From Georgenia sp. M64 (GTDB taxonomy: Bacteria; Actinomycetota; Actinomycetes; Actinomycetales; Actinomycetaceae), in contig NZ_CP145809.1 in NCBI RefSeq assembly GCF_038049925.1, positions 930,001 to 994,000 of the forward strand: 64,000 bases of DNA, in the 5' to 3' direction. This document shows positions 55,240 to 62,569 of the stretch, piece after piece. The position numbers and the translations under genes are program-made. The first letter of the stretch is position 1. Every line of letters starts with the position of its first letter. The notes beneath the pieces are model-generated. The model was not told where the DNA came from. It did not search any database and saw nothing but the letters and a program-made list of their open reading frames with translations.

Positions 55240-56316
55240 ATGGGGTGGAAGGCAGCACGGACCGGCATCGCACTTGCCGGTGGGCTCGTCATGGCGGGCG
55301 TCGCGGTGGCACCGGCGACGGGCGACGCCCACTACGACACGATCGTCTCGGGCCTGGCCGGACCGAGCGGGCTGTCGGTCGGCTCCGACGGGTCGATCTA
55401 CGTCGCTCAGATGTTCGGCGGGGCGCTCTCCGAGGTCAGCTCGGGTGAGATCGTCGACCTCGCCCACCCGGCGGCGGGCATGCTCATCACCGGGGTCGAC
55501 GCTCGCGGTCGCGGCACGCTCACCTACCTCGAGTCGGGCGGTGGCATGGGCACCACGGACGGCTTCGTCTACCGGCTCCTGCCCAACGGCCGCACCAGGC
55601 TGCTCGCCGACCTCGGGACGTACGAGGACAACCACAACCCCGACCAGGGCAACACCTACGGCCTCGTCGGCCTCCCTGAGGGCTGCACGGTGCCGGAGTT
55701 CCTCCTCCCCTACGACGGGGGCCTGGACTCCAACGTCTACTCCGTGACCATCCTCGACGACGGCAGCCGGGTGGTCGCCGACGCCGGTGGCAACGACCTG
55801 CTGCGCGTCCGTCCCAACGGCGGGGTCGAGACACTCGCCGTCCTTCCACCGATTGCCCTCACGGTGGACCAGACGGTGATCGACGTGGCCATGGCGGACT
55901 TCGGCGCCGACATCAGCTGCGCCGAGGGCGCAACACTCAACCTCGAGCCGGTCCCCACCGACGTCGAGGTCGGTCCGGACGGCATGCTCTACGTCACCTC
56001 CCTGCCGGGCGGACCGGAGAGCGACGCGCTGGGCGCGAACGGTTCCGTGTTCCGGGTGGACCCGGCCACCGGCGACGTGGAGCTCGTGGCCACGGGGTTC
56101 CTCGGCGCCACGGACCTCGCCGTGGCCCCCGACGGCACGATATATGTGACCGAGCTGTTCGGTGGCCGCATCTCGATGGCGGACGGCGACACCCCGGTCG
56201 AGGTCCTCGCCGTCGGCGGACCAAACGCCGTCGAGTACCACGACGGTGCGCTCTACGCCGCCGTGGGCTTCGGCTTCGGACCGCCGACCGGGTCGGTCAT
56301 CACCTTCGTCCCGTAG
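55240..56316 (+). CDS. Secreted ScyD/ScyE-family beta-propeller protein
   Basis: A 358-residue protein with a signal peptide (GIALAGGLVMAGVAVAPATG, residues about 9-28). The mature part has several SMP-30/NHL-like blades of the form GPSGLSVGSDGSIYVAQ, PTDVEVGPDGMLYVTS and ATDLAVAPDGTIYVTE. The family was named after cyanobacterial scytonemin genes, but members in actinobacteria are not part of that pathway. No catalytic site is evident. AAGGAGGA lies 6 nt before the ATG. Confidence 0.88.
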   Translation: MGWKAARTGIALAGGLVMAGVAVAPATGDAHYDTIVSGLAGPSGLSVGSDGSIYVAQMFGGALSEVSSGEIVDLAHPAAGMLITGVDARGRGTLTYLESGGGMGTTDGFVYRLLPNGRTRLLADLGTYEDNHNPDQGNTYGLVGLPEGCTVPEFLLPYDGGLDSNVYSVTILDDGSRVVADAGGNDLLRVRPNGGVETLAVLPPIALTVDQTVIDVAMADFGADISCAEGATLNLEPVPTDVEVGPDGMLYVTSLPGGPESDALGANGSVFRVDPATGDVELVATGFLGATDLAVAPDGTIYVTELFGGRISMADGDTPVEVLAVGGPNAVEYHDGALYAAVGFGFGPPTGSVITFVP

Positions 56317-56347
56317 GCATCACCTGCCGGTAGGCATCACCTGTCGG
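56314..56347. repeat. 17-bp tandem duplication containing the stop codon
   Basis: taggcatcacctgccgg (56314-56330) and taggcatcacctgtcgg (56331-56347). The first TAG is the stop of the ScyD/ScyE-like gene. Confidence 0.85.
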
Positions 56348-56350
56348 GCC

Positions 56351-56378
56351 GGCGGGACGGGCCCGGGCCCGTCCCGCC
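56351..56378. terminator. Palindromic terminator
   Basis: Perfect 28-bp palindrome built on ggcgggacgggccc and its complement, between convergent genes. Confidence 0.65.
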
Positions 56379-56410
56379 GTGCGGCCTGACGGGCCCGGGC
56401 CCTGCTGATG

Positions 56411-57406
56411 TCACCAGCGGTGGTGCACCTGCGCCCGGATCCGCTCGTCGTAGAGGCGCTCGACAGCGACGAGCAGCTCCTCGGAGAGCTCGGGCAGCTC
56501 GCCCGCGGCGGCGTTGGCCCGCGCCTGCTCGGCGTTGCGCGCCCCCGGGATCACCGTGGTCACGCCCGGCTGCTGGACGATCCACCGCAGCGCGACCTGG
56601 GCCGGGGTGGCGCCCGCCGGACCGAGCTCGGCGGCCAGGGCGCTGAAGTCCTTCGCGGCGTCCACGCCCGTGTCGTAGTCGACGCCCGAGAAGGTCTCGC
56701 CGACGTCGAAGCTCTCCCCGTGGCGGTTGTAGGTGCGGTGGTCGCGCGGGGCGAAGACCGTGTCGTGGGTGTAGCGCCCGGACAGCAGCCCCGAGGCCAG
56801 CGGCACCCGCGCGATGATCCCCACGCCCTTCTCCGCGGCGGTGGGCAGCACCCGCTCGAGCGGCTTGCGTCGGAAGGCGTTGAGGATGATCTGCACGCTC
56901 GCCAGACCCGGGTGCTCCATGGCGGCCAGGGCCTCGTCGCACGTCTCGACACTGACGCCGTAGGCCGCGATCCGGCCCTCGTCCACGAGGGTCTCGAGCG
57001 CCTCGAAGACGGCGTCGTCGCCGTGGACCACGGTGGGGGGGCAGTGCAGCTGGACCAGGTCGAGCCGCGCGACCTCGAGGTTCTCCCGCGACCGGTCGGT
57101 CCAGGCCCGGAACGCCTCGAGGTGGTAGTTCTCGGGCACCTGCTCGACCCGCCGGCCCATCTTCGTCGCGACGGTGACCGCCGGCCCGGCGTGGGCGCGC
57201 AGGAAGGCGCCGATGATCGACTCGCTGCGCCCGTCGCCGTAGACGTCGGCGGTGTCGAAGAACGTCACCCCGGCGTCGACGGCCGCCTCGAGCACACCGC
57301 GGGCCTGGGACTCGTCCACCTCGCCCCAGTCCGCGCCCAGCTGCCAGGTCCCCAGGCCCACCACCGAGACCTCGCGCCCCGTCGCGCCCAGCACCCGTTC
57401 CTCCAT
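56411..57406 (-). CDS. Aldo/keto reductase
   Basis: A 331-residue NADPH-dependent (alpha/beta)8 reductase. The catalytic tetrad is visible: Asp and Tyr in FFDTADVYGDG, Lys in VATKMG and His in VQLHCPP. IPGARNAEQARANA near the C-terminus binds the cofactor phosphate. The substrate is unknown; the sequence resembles the general YghZ/IolS-type group. GGGGAAG lies about 6 nt before the ATG. Confidence 0.93.
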   Translation of the reverse strand: MEERVLGATGREVSVVGLGTWQLGADWGEVDESQARGVLEAAVDAGVTFFDTADVYGDGRSESIIGAFLRAHAGPAVTVATKMGRRVEQVPENYHLEAFRAWTDRSRENLEVARLDLVQLHCPPTVVHGDDAVFEALETLVDEGRIAAYGVSVETCDEALAAMEHPGLASVQIILNAFRRKPLERVLPTAAEKGVGIIARVPLASGLLSGRYTHDTVFAPRDHRTYNRHGESFDVGETFSGVDYDTGVDAAKDFSALAAELGPAGATPAQVALRWIVQQPGVTTVIPGARNAEQARANAAAGELPELSEELLVAVERLYDERIRAQVHHRW

Positions 57407-57578
57407 GTCCGCTTCCCCTCTCGTCGGTGTCCGGCGTCCATCCTGCCCCCGATCACGTGCCCGTGCGTGCCGGGCCGCGGGGGAGGGCGTGCCGGACGGG
57501 ACCCGGCCGGGGCGGCTACCGCTCGCACCGGAGCGGCGGGCGGGACCCCGGTCCCGGTCCGACGCGGCGAGGCGCCGG

Positions 57579-57584
57579 TAGTGT
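57579..57584 (+). promoter_or_regulatory. -10 element of the FMN reductase
   Basis: TAGTGT, followed by a small hairpin ccgga / tccgg (57586-57598) at the expected transcript start. Confidence 0.45.
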
Positions 57585-57624
57585 GCCGGAACGTCCGGTT
57601 CGACCCAACGGCGGAGGAGTAGCC

Positions 57625-58329
57625 GTGATCCGACTCGCCATCGTCTCGGCGTCCACGAGCCCGAACCGCACGGGCAGCCCGATCGCCGCCTGGGTCGCGG
57701 AGCGGGCCCGCCACTGCCGCGCCTTCGAGGTGGACGAGATCGACCTCCAGCAGGTCGCCCTGCCCCTGTTCGACGAGCCGTTCCTGCCGCGCTACCGGCG
57801 CTACACGCACCCGCACACCCTGCGCTGGTCCGAGCGCGTCGAGAGCCAGGACGCCTTCGTCTTCGTCATGCCGGAGTACAACCGCGGGTACCCGGCCCTG
57901 CTGAAGAACGCCCTCGACTTCCTCGTGCAGGAGTGGGCGTTCAAGCCCGCCGGCATCGTCTCGTACGGGTCGGGGATGACCGCCGGGATCCGCGGCGCCG
58001 AGGCGCTGCGCGGCGTCCTCAGCGCCCTGCAGATGCATCCCGTGCGGGAGACGGTCATGGTGCCGTGCGTGGACGCGCACCTCCACGGCGGGGTGTTCGC
58101 ACCGACCCCCGGCATGGTGGAGGGCGCCGAGCTGATGCTCGAGTCGATCGTGCGGGCCGACGCGGCGATGAACCTGCTCCGCACCACGACCGAGGAGGTG
58201 GGCGGGCAGCAGGGCGACGACCCCGAGCTCGCCGACCGCGGCGACGGCGGCTACGCCCCGCGACCGGCGCGGGACGAGCGGGAGGCGTGGCGGCGCTCCG
58301 CGATGGGTCCCGGCAGCGCTCGCGGCTGA
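57625..58329 (+). CDS. NADPH-dependent FMN reductase-family flavoprotein
   Basis: A 234-residue flavodoxin-like protein. The FMN-phosphate loop is SASTSPNRTGSPIA near the N-terminus, and MPEYNRGYPALLKNALDFL is the signature. The last 40 residues are charged and disordered. It may act as a quinone, azo or chromate reductase; the substrate is not predictable. GGAGGAG lies 6 nt before the GTG at 57625. Confidence 0.9.
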   Translation: MIRLAIVSASTSPNRTGSPIAAWVAERARHCRAFEVDEIDLQQVALPLFDEPFLPRYRRYTHPHTLRWSERVESQDAFVFVMPEYNRGYPALLKNALDFLVQEWAFKPAGIVSYGSGMTAGIRGAEALRGVLSALQMHPVRETVMVPCVDAHLHGGVFAPTPGMVEGAELMLESIVRADAAMNLLRTTTEEVGGQQGDDPELADRGDGGYAPRPARDEREAWRRSAMGPGSARG

Positions 58330-58365
58330 GCGCACGGCGGCACGGCACCCGGCGTGCGACGCCTG

Positions 58366-58389
58366 TGTGACTTGTGTGACAGATGTGAC
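58366..58389. repeat. TGTGAC repeats at 9-bp spacing upstream of the HU gene
   Basis: TGTGAC starts at 58366, 58375 and 58384, exactly 9 bp apart, about 100 bp upstream of the HU -10 element. A regulatory protein array is possible; the motif is half of a CRP-like site but in direct, not inverted, order. Confidence 0.6.
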
Positions 58390-58484
58390 GGATGAGGTGG
58401 ACCGAGGGTCTCGTCAGAGGGCCAGATCGGCGCAGACACGCGGAAAGGTGGCGTGTGCGGACGACATCGGCGCCCGGCTGTGCG

Positions 58485-58490
58485 TAGTGT
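58485..58490 (+). promoter_or_regulatory. -10 element of the HU gene
   Basis: TAGTGT, about 55 nt before the ATG. Confidence 0.5.
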
Positions 58491-58500
58491 CGGGCGCAGC

Positions 58501-58519
58501 GGCACCCGATACGGGTGCC
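58501..58519 (+). promoter_or_regulatory. 5'-terminal hairpin of the HU mRNA
   Basis: Perfect 8-bp stem ggcacccg / cgggtgcc with an ata loop, only about 4 nt after the expected transcript start. It could protect the 5' end or be an operator. Confidence 0.5.
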
Positions 58520-58544
58520 CGTTCCGAACGATGAGAGGGTTTCT

Positions 58545-58826
58545 ATGTCCGTCAACCGCACCGAGCTCGTCGCCGCCGTCGCCGAGCGCGCCTCGCTCTC
58601 CAAGACCCAGGCCGACGCCGCCCTGTCCGCGCTGCAGGACGTCCTGGTGGACTCCCTCGGCAAGGGGGAGGCCGTCAAGGTCACCGGTCTGCTGAGCGTG
58701 GAGCGCGTCGAGCGCGCCGCCCGCACCGGTCGCAACCCCCGCACCGGCGAGGAGATCCAGATCCCCGCCGGCTACGGCGTCAAGATCTCCGCCGGCTCGG
58801 CCCTGAAGAAGGCCGTCGCCAAGTGA
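58545..58826 (+). CDS. HU-family nucleoid DNA-binding protein
   Basis: A 93-residue protein with the HU/IHF fold: NRTELVAAVAERASLSKTQ at the N-terminus, VKVTGLLSVERVERAARTGRNPRTGEEI (DNA-intercalating arm with the conserved RNP) and VKISAGSALKKAVAK at the end. It lacks the long Lys/Ala C-terminal tail of mycobacterial HupB. It compacts and bends DNA. The gene has its own promoter, hairpin leader and terminator, so it is a single-gene unit. GAGAGGG lies 6 nt before the ATG. Confidence 0.95.
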   Translation: MSVNRTELVAAVAERASLSKTQADAALSALQDVLVDSLGKGEAVKVTGLLSVERVERAARTGRNPRTGEEIQIPAGYGVKISAGSALKKAVAK

Positions 58827-58844
58827 CCCTGCGCTGACGCGCGA

Positions 58845-58879
58845 GGGACGGGCAGGACCACACCGGTCCTGCCCGTCCC
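58845..58879 (+). terminator. Terminator after the HU gene
   Basis: Perfect 15-bp stem gggacgggcaggacc / ggtcctgcccgtccc with a 5-nt loop. Confidence 0.9.
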
Positions 58880-58948
58880 GTCTTCACCGGCGCGGCGGCG
58901 ACGCCCCGCGTCCCCGGCGCCCCGCGCCCCGAGCACCAGGAGAGTGAC

Positions 58949-59734
58949 GTGGAAGTCGTCATCCAGCCCGATGCGGCGGCCATCGCCCGGCTCGTGGCCG
59001 ACGAGGTCCAGAGCCTCCTCGCCGACCGTCCCGACGCCGTGCTCGGCCTGGCCACGGGCTCCAGCCCCCTGGCCGTCTACGACGAGCTCGTCCGCCGGTA
59101 CGAGGCCGGCGCCCTCAGCCTCGCCCGGGTGCGGGCGTTCATGCTCGACGAGTACGTCGGGCTGCCGGACGACCACCCGGAGCGGTACCGCAACGTCATC
59201 GAGCGCGAGTTCGCCGGGCGCGTGGACCTCCCGGACGGCGCGGTCCAGGGGCCCGACGGCAACGCCGAGGACCTGCCCGCCGCGTGCACCGCCTACGAGG
59301 CGGCCATCGCCGACGCGGGCGGGGTCGACCTCCAGCTCCTCGGCATCGGCAGCGACGGCCACATCGCCTTCAACGAGCCGGGCTCCTCCCTCGCCTCGCG
59401 CACCCGCATCAAGACCCTGACCTCCCAGACCCGGCGGGACAACGCCCGCTTCTTCGACGGCGACGTCGACGCCGTCCCGCGGCACTGCCTCACCCAGGGT
59501 CTGGCGACGATCATGTCCGCCCGCCACCTCGTCCTCGTCGCCACCGGCGCCGGCAAGGCCGAGGCAGTGCACCACCTGGTCGAGGGCCCCGTCAGCGCGA
59601 TGTGGCCGGCCACGATCATGCAGCACCACCCGCGGGCCACCGTGCTCGTCGACGACGCCGCGGCCTCCCGCCTCCAGCTCGCCGGCTACTACCGCGAGGT
59701 CTTCGCCGGCAAGCCGTCCTGGCAGGGACTCTGA
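58949..59734 (+). CDS. nagB: Glucosamine-6-phosphate deaminase
   Basis: A 261-residue enzyme that converts glucosamine-6-phosphate to fructose-6-phosphate and ammonia. LGLATGSSPLAVYDEL binds the phosphate; the catalytic Asp is in FMLDEYVGL and the His in GIGSDGHIAFNEPGSSL. CLTQGLATIMSARHLVLVATG is also typical. It links amino-sugar use to glycolysis; no other nag gene is nearby. AGGAGAG lies before the GTG. Confidence 0.94.
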   Translation: MEVVIQPDAAAIARLVADEVQSLLADRPDAVLGLATGSSPLAVYDELVRRYEAGALSLARVRAFMLDEYVGLPDDHPERYRNVIEREFAGRVDLPDGAVQGPDGNAEDLPAACTAYEAAIADAGGVDLQLLGIGSDGHIAFNEPGSSLASRTRIKTLTSQTRRDNARFFDGDVDAVPRHCLTQGLATIMSARHLVLVATGAGKAEAVHHLVEGPVSAMWPATIMQHHPRATVLVDDAAASRLQLAGYYREVFAGKPSWQGL

Positions 59735-59784
59735 CGACGTCGGGACCTGGGTCCCTTGCGCCGTCGGCACGCGAGCGTGGCGCC

Positions 59785-59799
59785 CGGGTGTGGCACCCG
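59785..59799. promoter_or_regulatory. Inverted repeat over the -35 region of the DUF3039 promoter
   Basis: cgggtg / cacccg around a tgg centre, ending 10 bp before the -10 hexamer. It is a candidate operator. Confidence 0.4.
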
Positions 59800-59809
59800 C
59801 GGCGGTGCT

Positions 59810-59815
59810 TAGACT
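59810..59815 (+). promoter_or_regulatory. -10 element of a leaderless DUF3039-helicase transcript
   Basis: TAGACT ends 7 nt before the ATG at 59823. Confidence 0.6.
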
Positions 59816-59822
59816 GGGTGCC

Positions 59823-60194
59823 ATGAGCTCCACCCCCGACCGGCCCACCGGTCCGCAGCAGCCGGCACCCCCCTCCAGCGCCCCCGCGGGCGGCACGAGC
59901 GTGCTCGAGCGCGAGGAGGTGCGCGAGCAGGTCTCGCCCGGGGACGACGAGCGCTACGCCCACTACGTCCGCAAGGACAAGATCACCGCCGCGGCCGTCA
60001 CCGGCCAGCCGGTGGTCGCCCTGTGCGGAAAGGTCTGGACGCCGGGGCGCGACCCGAACAAGTACCCGGTGTGCCCCACGTGCAAGGCGATCTTCGAGGG
60101 CATGAACCCCGGCGGCGACGAGGGCGGCAAGGGGCGTGGCTGGCCCTTCGGGCGCGGCCGCAAGGACGGCGCCTCCTCGGGAAGCGGGGAGTGA
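59823..60194 (+). CDS. DUF3039 zinc-ribbon-like protein
   Basis: A protein of 123 residues. A disordered Pro-rich N-terminus (about 1-30) leads to the DUF3039 core: ERYAHYVRKDKITAAAVTGQPVVALCGKVW, then DPNKYPVCPTCKAIFE (three cysteines visible, with a CxxC). A basic Gly-rich tail ends the protein. The Cys pattern suggests a small zinc-binding or nucleic-acid-binding fold. Function unknown. A 4-bp overlap couples it to the helicase, which suggests that the two act together. Confidence 0.9.
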   Translation: MSSTPDRPTGPQQPAPPSSAPAGGTSVLEREEVREQVSPGDDERYAHYVRKDKITAAAVTGQPVVALCGKVWTPGRDPNKYPVCPTCKAIFEGMNPGGDEGGKGRGWPFGRGRKDGASSGSGE

Positions 60195-62026
60195 GCGCGG
60201 AGCACCCGCGCCGCTCGACGCCGAGCCACCCCGCCGGACCGACCGCCGTCTCCACGGCGGCGGCCGAGAGCCTCTCGCCCGCCTACCCCGCGCGGGCGGC
60301 CTGGGGCACGGCCTCGCGCCTGCGCGCCTGGCAGGCGGACGCCCTGGCGCGGTACCTCGAGCGTCAGCCGCGGGACTTCCTCGCCGTCGCCACGCCCGGG
60401 GCCGGGAAGACGACGTTCGCCCTGCGGATCGCCACCGAGCTCATCGCGGCCGGGACCGTGCGTCGGGTGACCGTCGTCTGCCCCACCGAGCACCTCAAGA
60501 CCCAGTGGGCCGACGCGGCCGCGCGGGTCGGCGTGCACCTGGATCCCGCGTTCACCAACGCCCAGGGACGCCACGGCGCCTCCTTCGACGGCGTGGCCCT
60601 GACCTACGCCCAGGTGGCCGCCAACCCCGCCCTGCACCGGGCCCGCACCACCGCCGAGCCGACCCTGGTCATCCTCGACGAGGTCCACCACGGCGGCGAC
60701 GCGCTCAGCTGGGGCGACGCCGTCCTCGAGGCGTTCGAGCCGGCCCGGCGGCGCCTCGCCCTGACGGGAACCCCGTTCCGGTCCGACACCGCGGCGATCC
60801 CGTTCGTGGAGTACGCGCGCGACGCCGACGGCATCCGCCGCTCCCGGCCGGACTACTCCTACGGCTACGGCGACGCGCTGCGCGACGGCGTCGTCCGCCC
60901 GGTGATCTTCCTGTCCTACTCCGGCCAGATGCGCTGGCGGACCAAGGCGGGCGACGAGGTCTCGGCGACCCTGGGCGAGCCGCTGACCAAGGACTTCACC
61001 GCCCAGGCGTGGCGCACGGCGCTCGACCCGGCCGGGGAGTGGGTCCCCGCCGTGCTCGCGGCGGCGGACCAGCGGCTGAGCGAGGTCCGCCGGCAGGTGC
61101 CCGACGCCGGCGGGCTCGTCATCGCCACCGACCAGACCAAGGCGCGCGCCTACGCGCGGATGCTTGAGCAGATCACGGGCGAGCCCGCGGTGACCGTGCT
61201 GTCCGACGACGACGGGGCCTCGGCCCGCATCGACGCCTTCTCCGAGGGTGAGCAGCGCTGGATGGTCGCGGTGCGGATGGTCTCCGAGGGGGTGGACGTC
61301 CCGCGGCTGGCGGTGGGGGTCTACGCCACCGCCACCTCGACGCCGCTCTTCTTCGCCCAGGCCGTGGGCCGGTTCGTCCGCGCCCGTCGCCGGGGCGAGA
61401 CGGCATCGGTGTTCGTGCCCTCGGTCCCGCACCTGCTCGGCCTGGCCGGCGAGCTCGAGGTCGAGCGGGACCACGCCCTGGACCGGGTGCTCACCGCCGA
61501 GGAGAAGGGCACCTTCTACAACCCGGAGGACGCCCTCGTCGCCCGGGCGAACCAGGCCGAGCAGGCCTCGGACTCCCTCATGCTCCCCGGTTTCGAGGCG
61601 CTGGGCTCACAGGCGTCGTTCGACAAGGTGCTCTTCGACGGTGGGGAGTTCGGTACCGGCGCCGAGGTCGGCTCGGTCGAGGAGCAGGAGTACCTGGGGA
61701 TCCCGGGCCTGCTCGAGCCCGAGCAGGTGACCACGCTGCTGCGGGCCCGCCAGGCCGAGCAGGTCCGGGCGCAGCAGCGCCAGTCGGCCGCCGAGTCCAC
61801 GCGGCGGCACAACGCCGGTGCCGACGACCACCGTCGCCGGGCCGCCGCCCGCAAGGAGCTCTCCGGTCTCGTCTCGGCGTGGTCGCGGCGGTCGGGCACC
61901 CCGCACGGTGTCGTCCACACCGAGCTGCGCAACAAGTGCGGCGGACCGGAGGTGGCCCTGGCCCGCACCGAGGAGATCGAGGCCAGGATCGCCCTCCTGC
62001 GGAAGTGGTTCGTCGGCCGGAGCTGA
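60191..62026 (+). CDS. DEAD/DEAH-box superfamily 2 helicase
   Basis: A 611-residue protein with a UvrB/RecG-like SF2 motor. Walker A is VATPGAGKTTFALRIA (about 63), the Walker B box is VILDEVHHGGDA (DEVH), motif III is LTGTPFRSD and motif VI is QAVGRFVRARRRGE. The C-terminal region (about 430-611) is Gln/Arg-rich (QAEQVRAQQRQSAAESTRRH) and has no recognised nuclease. The family is annotated as DEAD/DEAH helicase in actinobacteria without a known role. GTG at 60191 lies in the DUF3039 stop (GTGA) after GGGGA. Confidence 0.9.
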   Translation: MSAEHPRRSTPSHPAGPTAVSTAAAESLSPAYPARAAWGTASRLRAWQADALARYLERQPRDFLAVATPGAGKTTFALRIATELIAAGTVRRVTVVCPTEHLKTQWADAAARVGVHLDPAFTNAQGRHGASFDGVALTYAQVAANPALHRARTTAEPTLVILDEVHHGGDALSWGDAVLEAFEPARRRLALTGTPFRSDTAAIPFVEYARDADGIRRSRPDYSYGYGDALRDGVVRPVIFLSYSGQMRWRTKAGDEVSATLGEPLTKDFTAQAWRTALDPAGEWVPAVLAAADQRLSEVRRQVPDAGGLVIATDQTKARAYARMLEQITGEPAVTVLSDDDGASARIDAFSEGEQRWMVAVRMVSEGVDVPRLAVGVYATATSTPLFFAQAVGRFVRARRRGETASVFVPSVPHLLGLAGELEVERDHALDRVLTAEEKGTFYNPEDALVARANQAEQASDSLMLPGFEALGSQASFDKVLFDGGEFGTGAEVGSVEEQEYLGIPGLLEPEQVTTLLRARQAEQVRAQQRQSAAESTRRHNAGADDHRRRAAARKELSGLVSAWSRRSGTPHGVVHTELRNKCGGPEVALARTEEIEARIALLRKWFVGRS

Positions 62027-62160
62027 CGGTCCCGCCGCGCTGACGTGCGGTCTCGGGATGCGGGGGTGACCCGGCGGTGCCACGCTGTGACCATCGAAGG
62101 TGCACGGCACGTCCCCGAACCCCGGGGGCGGGAGTCGTTCACAGAATCGGGAGGAACCCC

Positions 62161-62316
62161 ATGTCCCTCTGGCTCATTCTCATCATCGTCGGTGTCGTGC
62201 TGTTGGTACTCGGCATCGCGGAGGTTGTCGGTCAGGCCCTGCTCTGGATCGGCGTGATCCTCCTTGTGGTCTCACTCATCATGACGGTCATCTCGCGCGG
62301 CAAGTCGCGCGTCTGA
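62161..62316 (+). CDS. Small two-helix membrane protein
   Basis: A 51-residue protein. Almost the whole chain is hydrophobic: LWLILIIVGVVLLVLGIA and ALLWIGVILLVVSLIMTVI, with the basic end SRGKSRV. GGGAGGAA lies about 6 nt before the ATG and a strong terminator follows, which makes it a real gene despite its size. It resembles small hydrophobic proteins of the DUF6131 type; the family call is tentative. Function unknown. Confidence 0.75.
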   Translation: MSLWLILIIVGVVLLVLGIAEVVGQALLWIGVILLVVSLIMTVISRGKSRV

Positions 62317-62344
62317 GCCGGTCCGGGCCTCAGCGCCCGGTCCC

Positions 62345-62380
62345 GCAGGAGGCCGCCCCCACCCGGGGGCGGCCTCCTGC
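62345..62380 (+). terminator. Terminator after the small membrane protein
   Basis: Perfect 16-bp stem gcaggaggccgccccc / gggggcggcctcctgc with an accc loop. Confidence 0.9.
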
Positions 62381-62448
62381 CGTCTGCGGGGGTCATCGGG
62401 GGCGCGGTCCGCGCGCGGCGGGACAAGCGGCGAGCGTGTGCGGGCGAG

Positions 62449-62508
62449 CGGGGACGATCTGCCGGGTCGGGGCACTTCCGACGGGTGACAGCCGCCGGAT
62501 CGTCCCCG
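62449..62508. repeat. 11-bp inverted repeat with 38-nt spacer downstream of pncB
   Basis: cggggacgatc (62449-62459) and gatcgtccccg (62498-62508) are perfect complements. The pair lies about 60 nt beyond the pncB stop, on a stretch with no gene (62317-62569). Confidence 0.7.
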
Positions 62509-62569
62509 GTGAACGAGCGAGGGGTGGCGGGCAACGGGGCCCCCGCGGCCGGCCCGGCCGTCCACGCGC

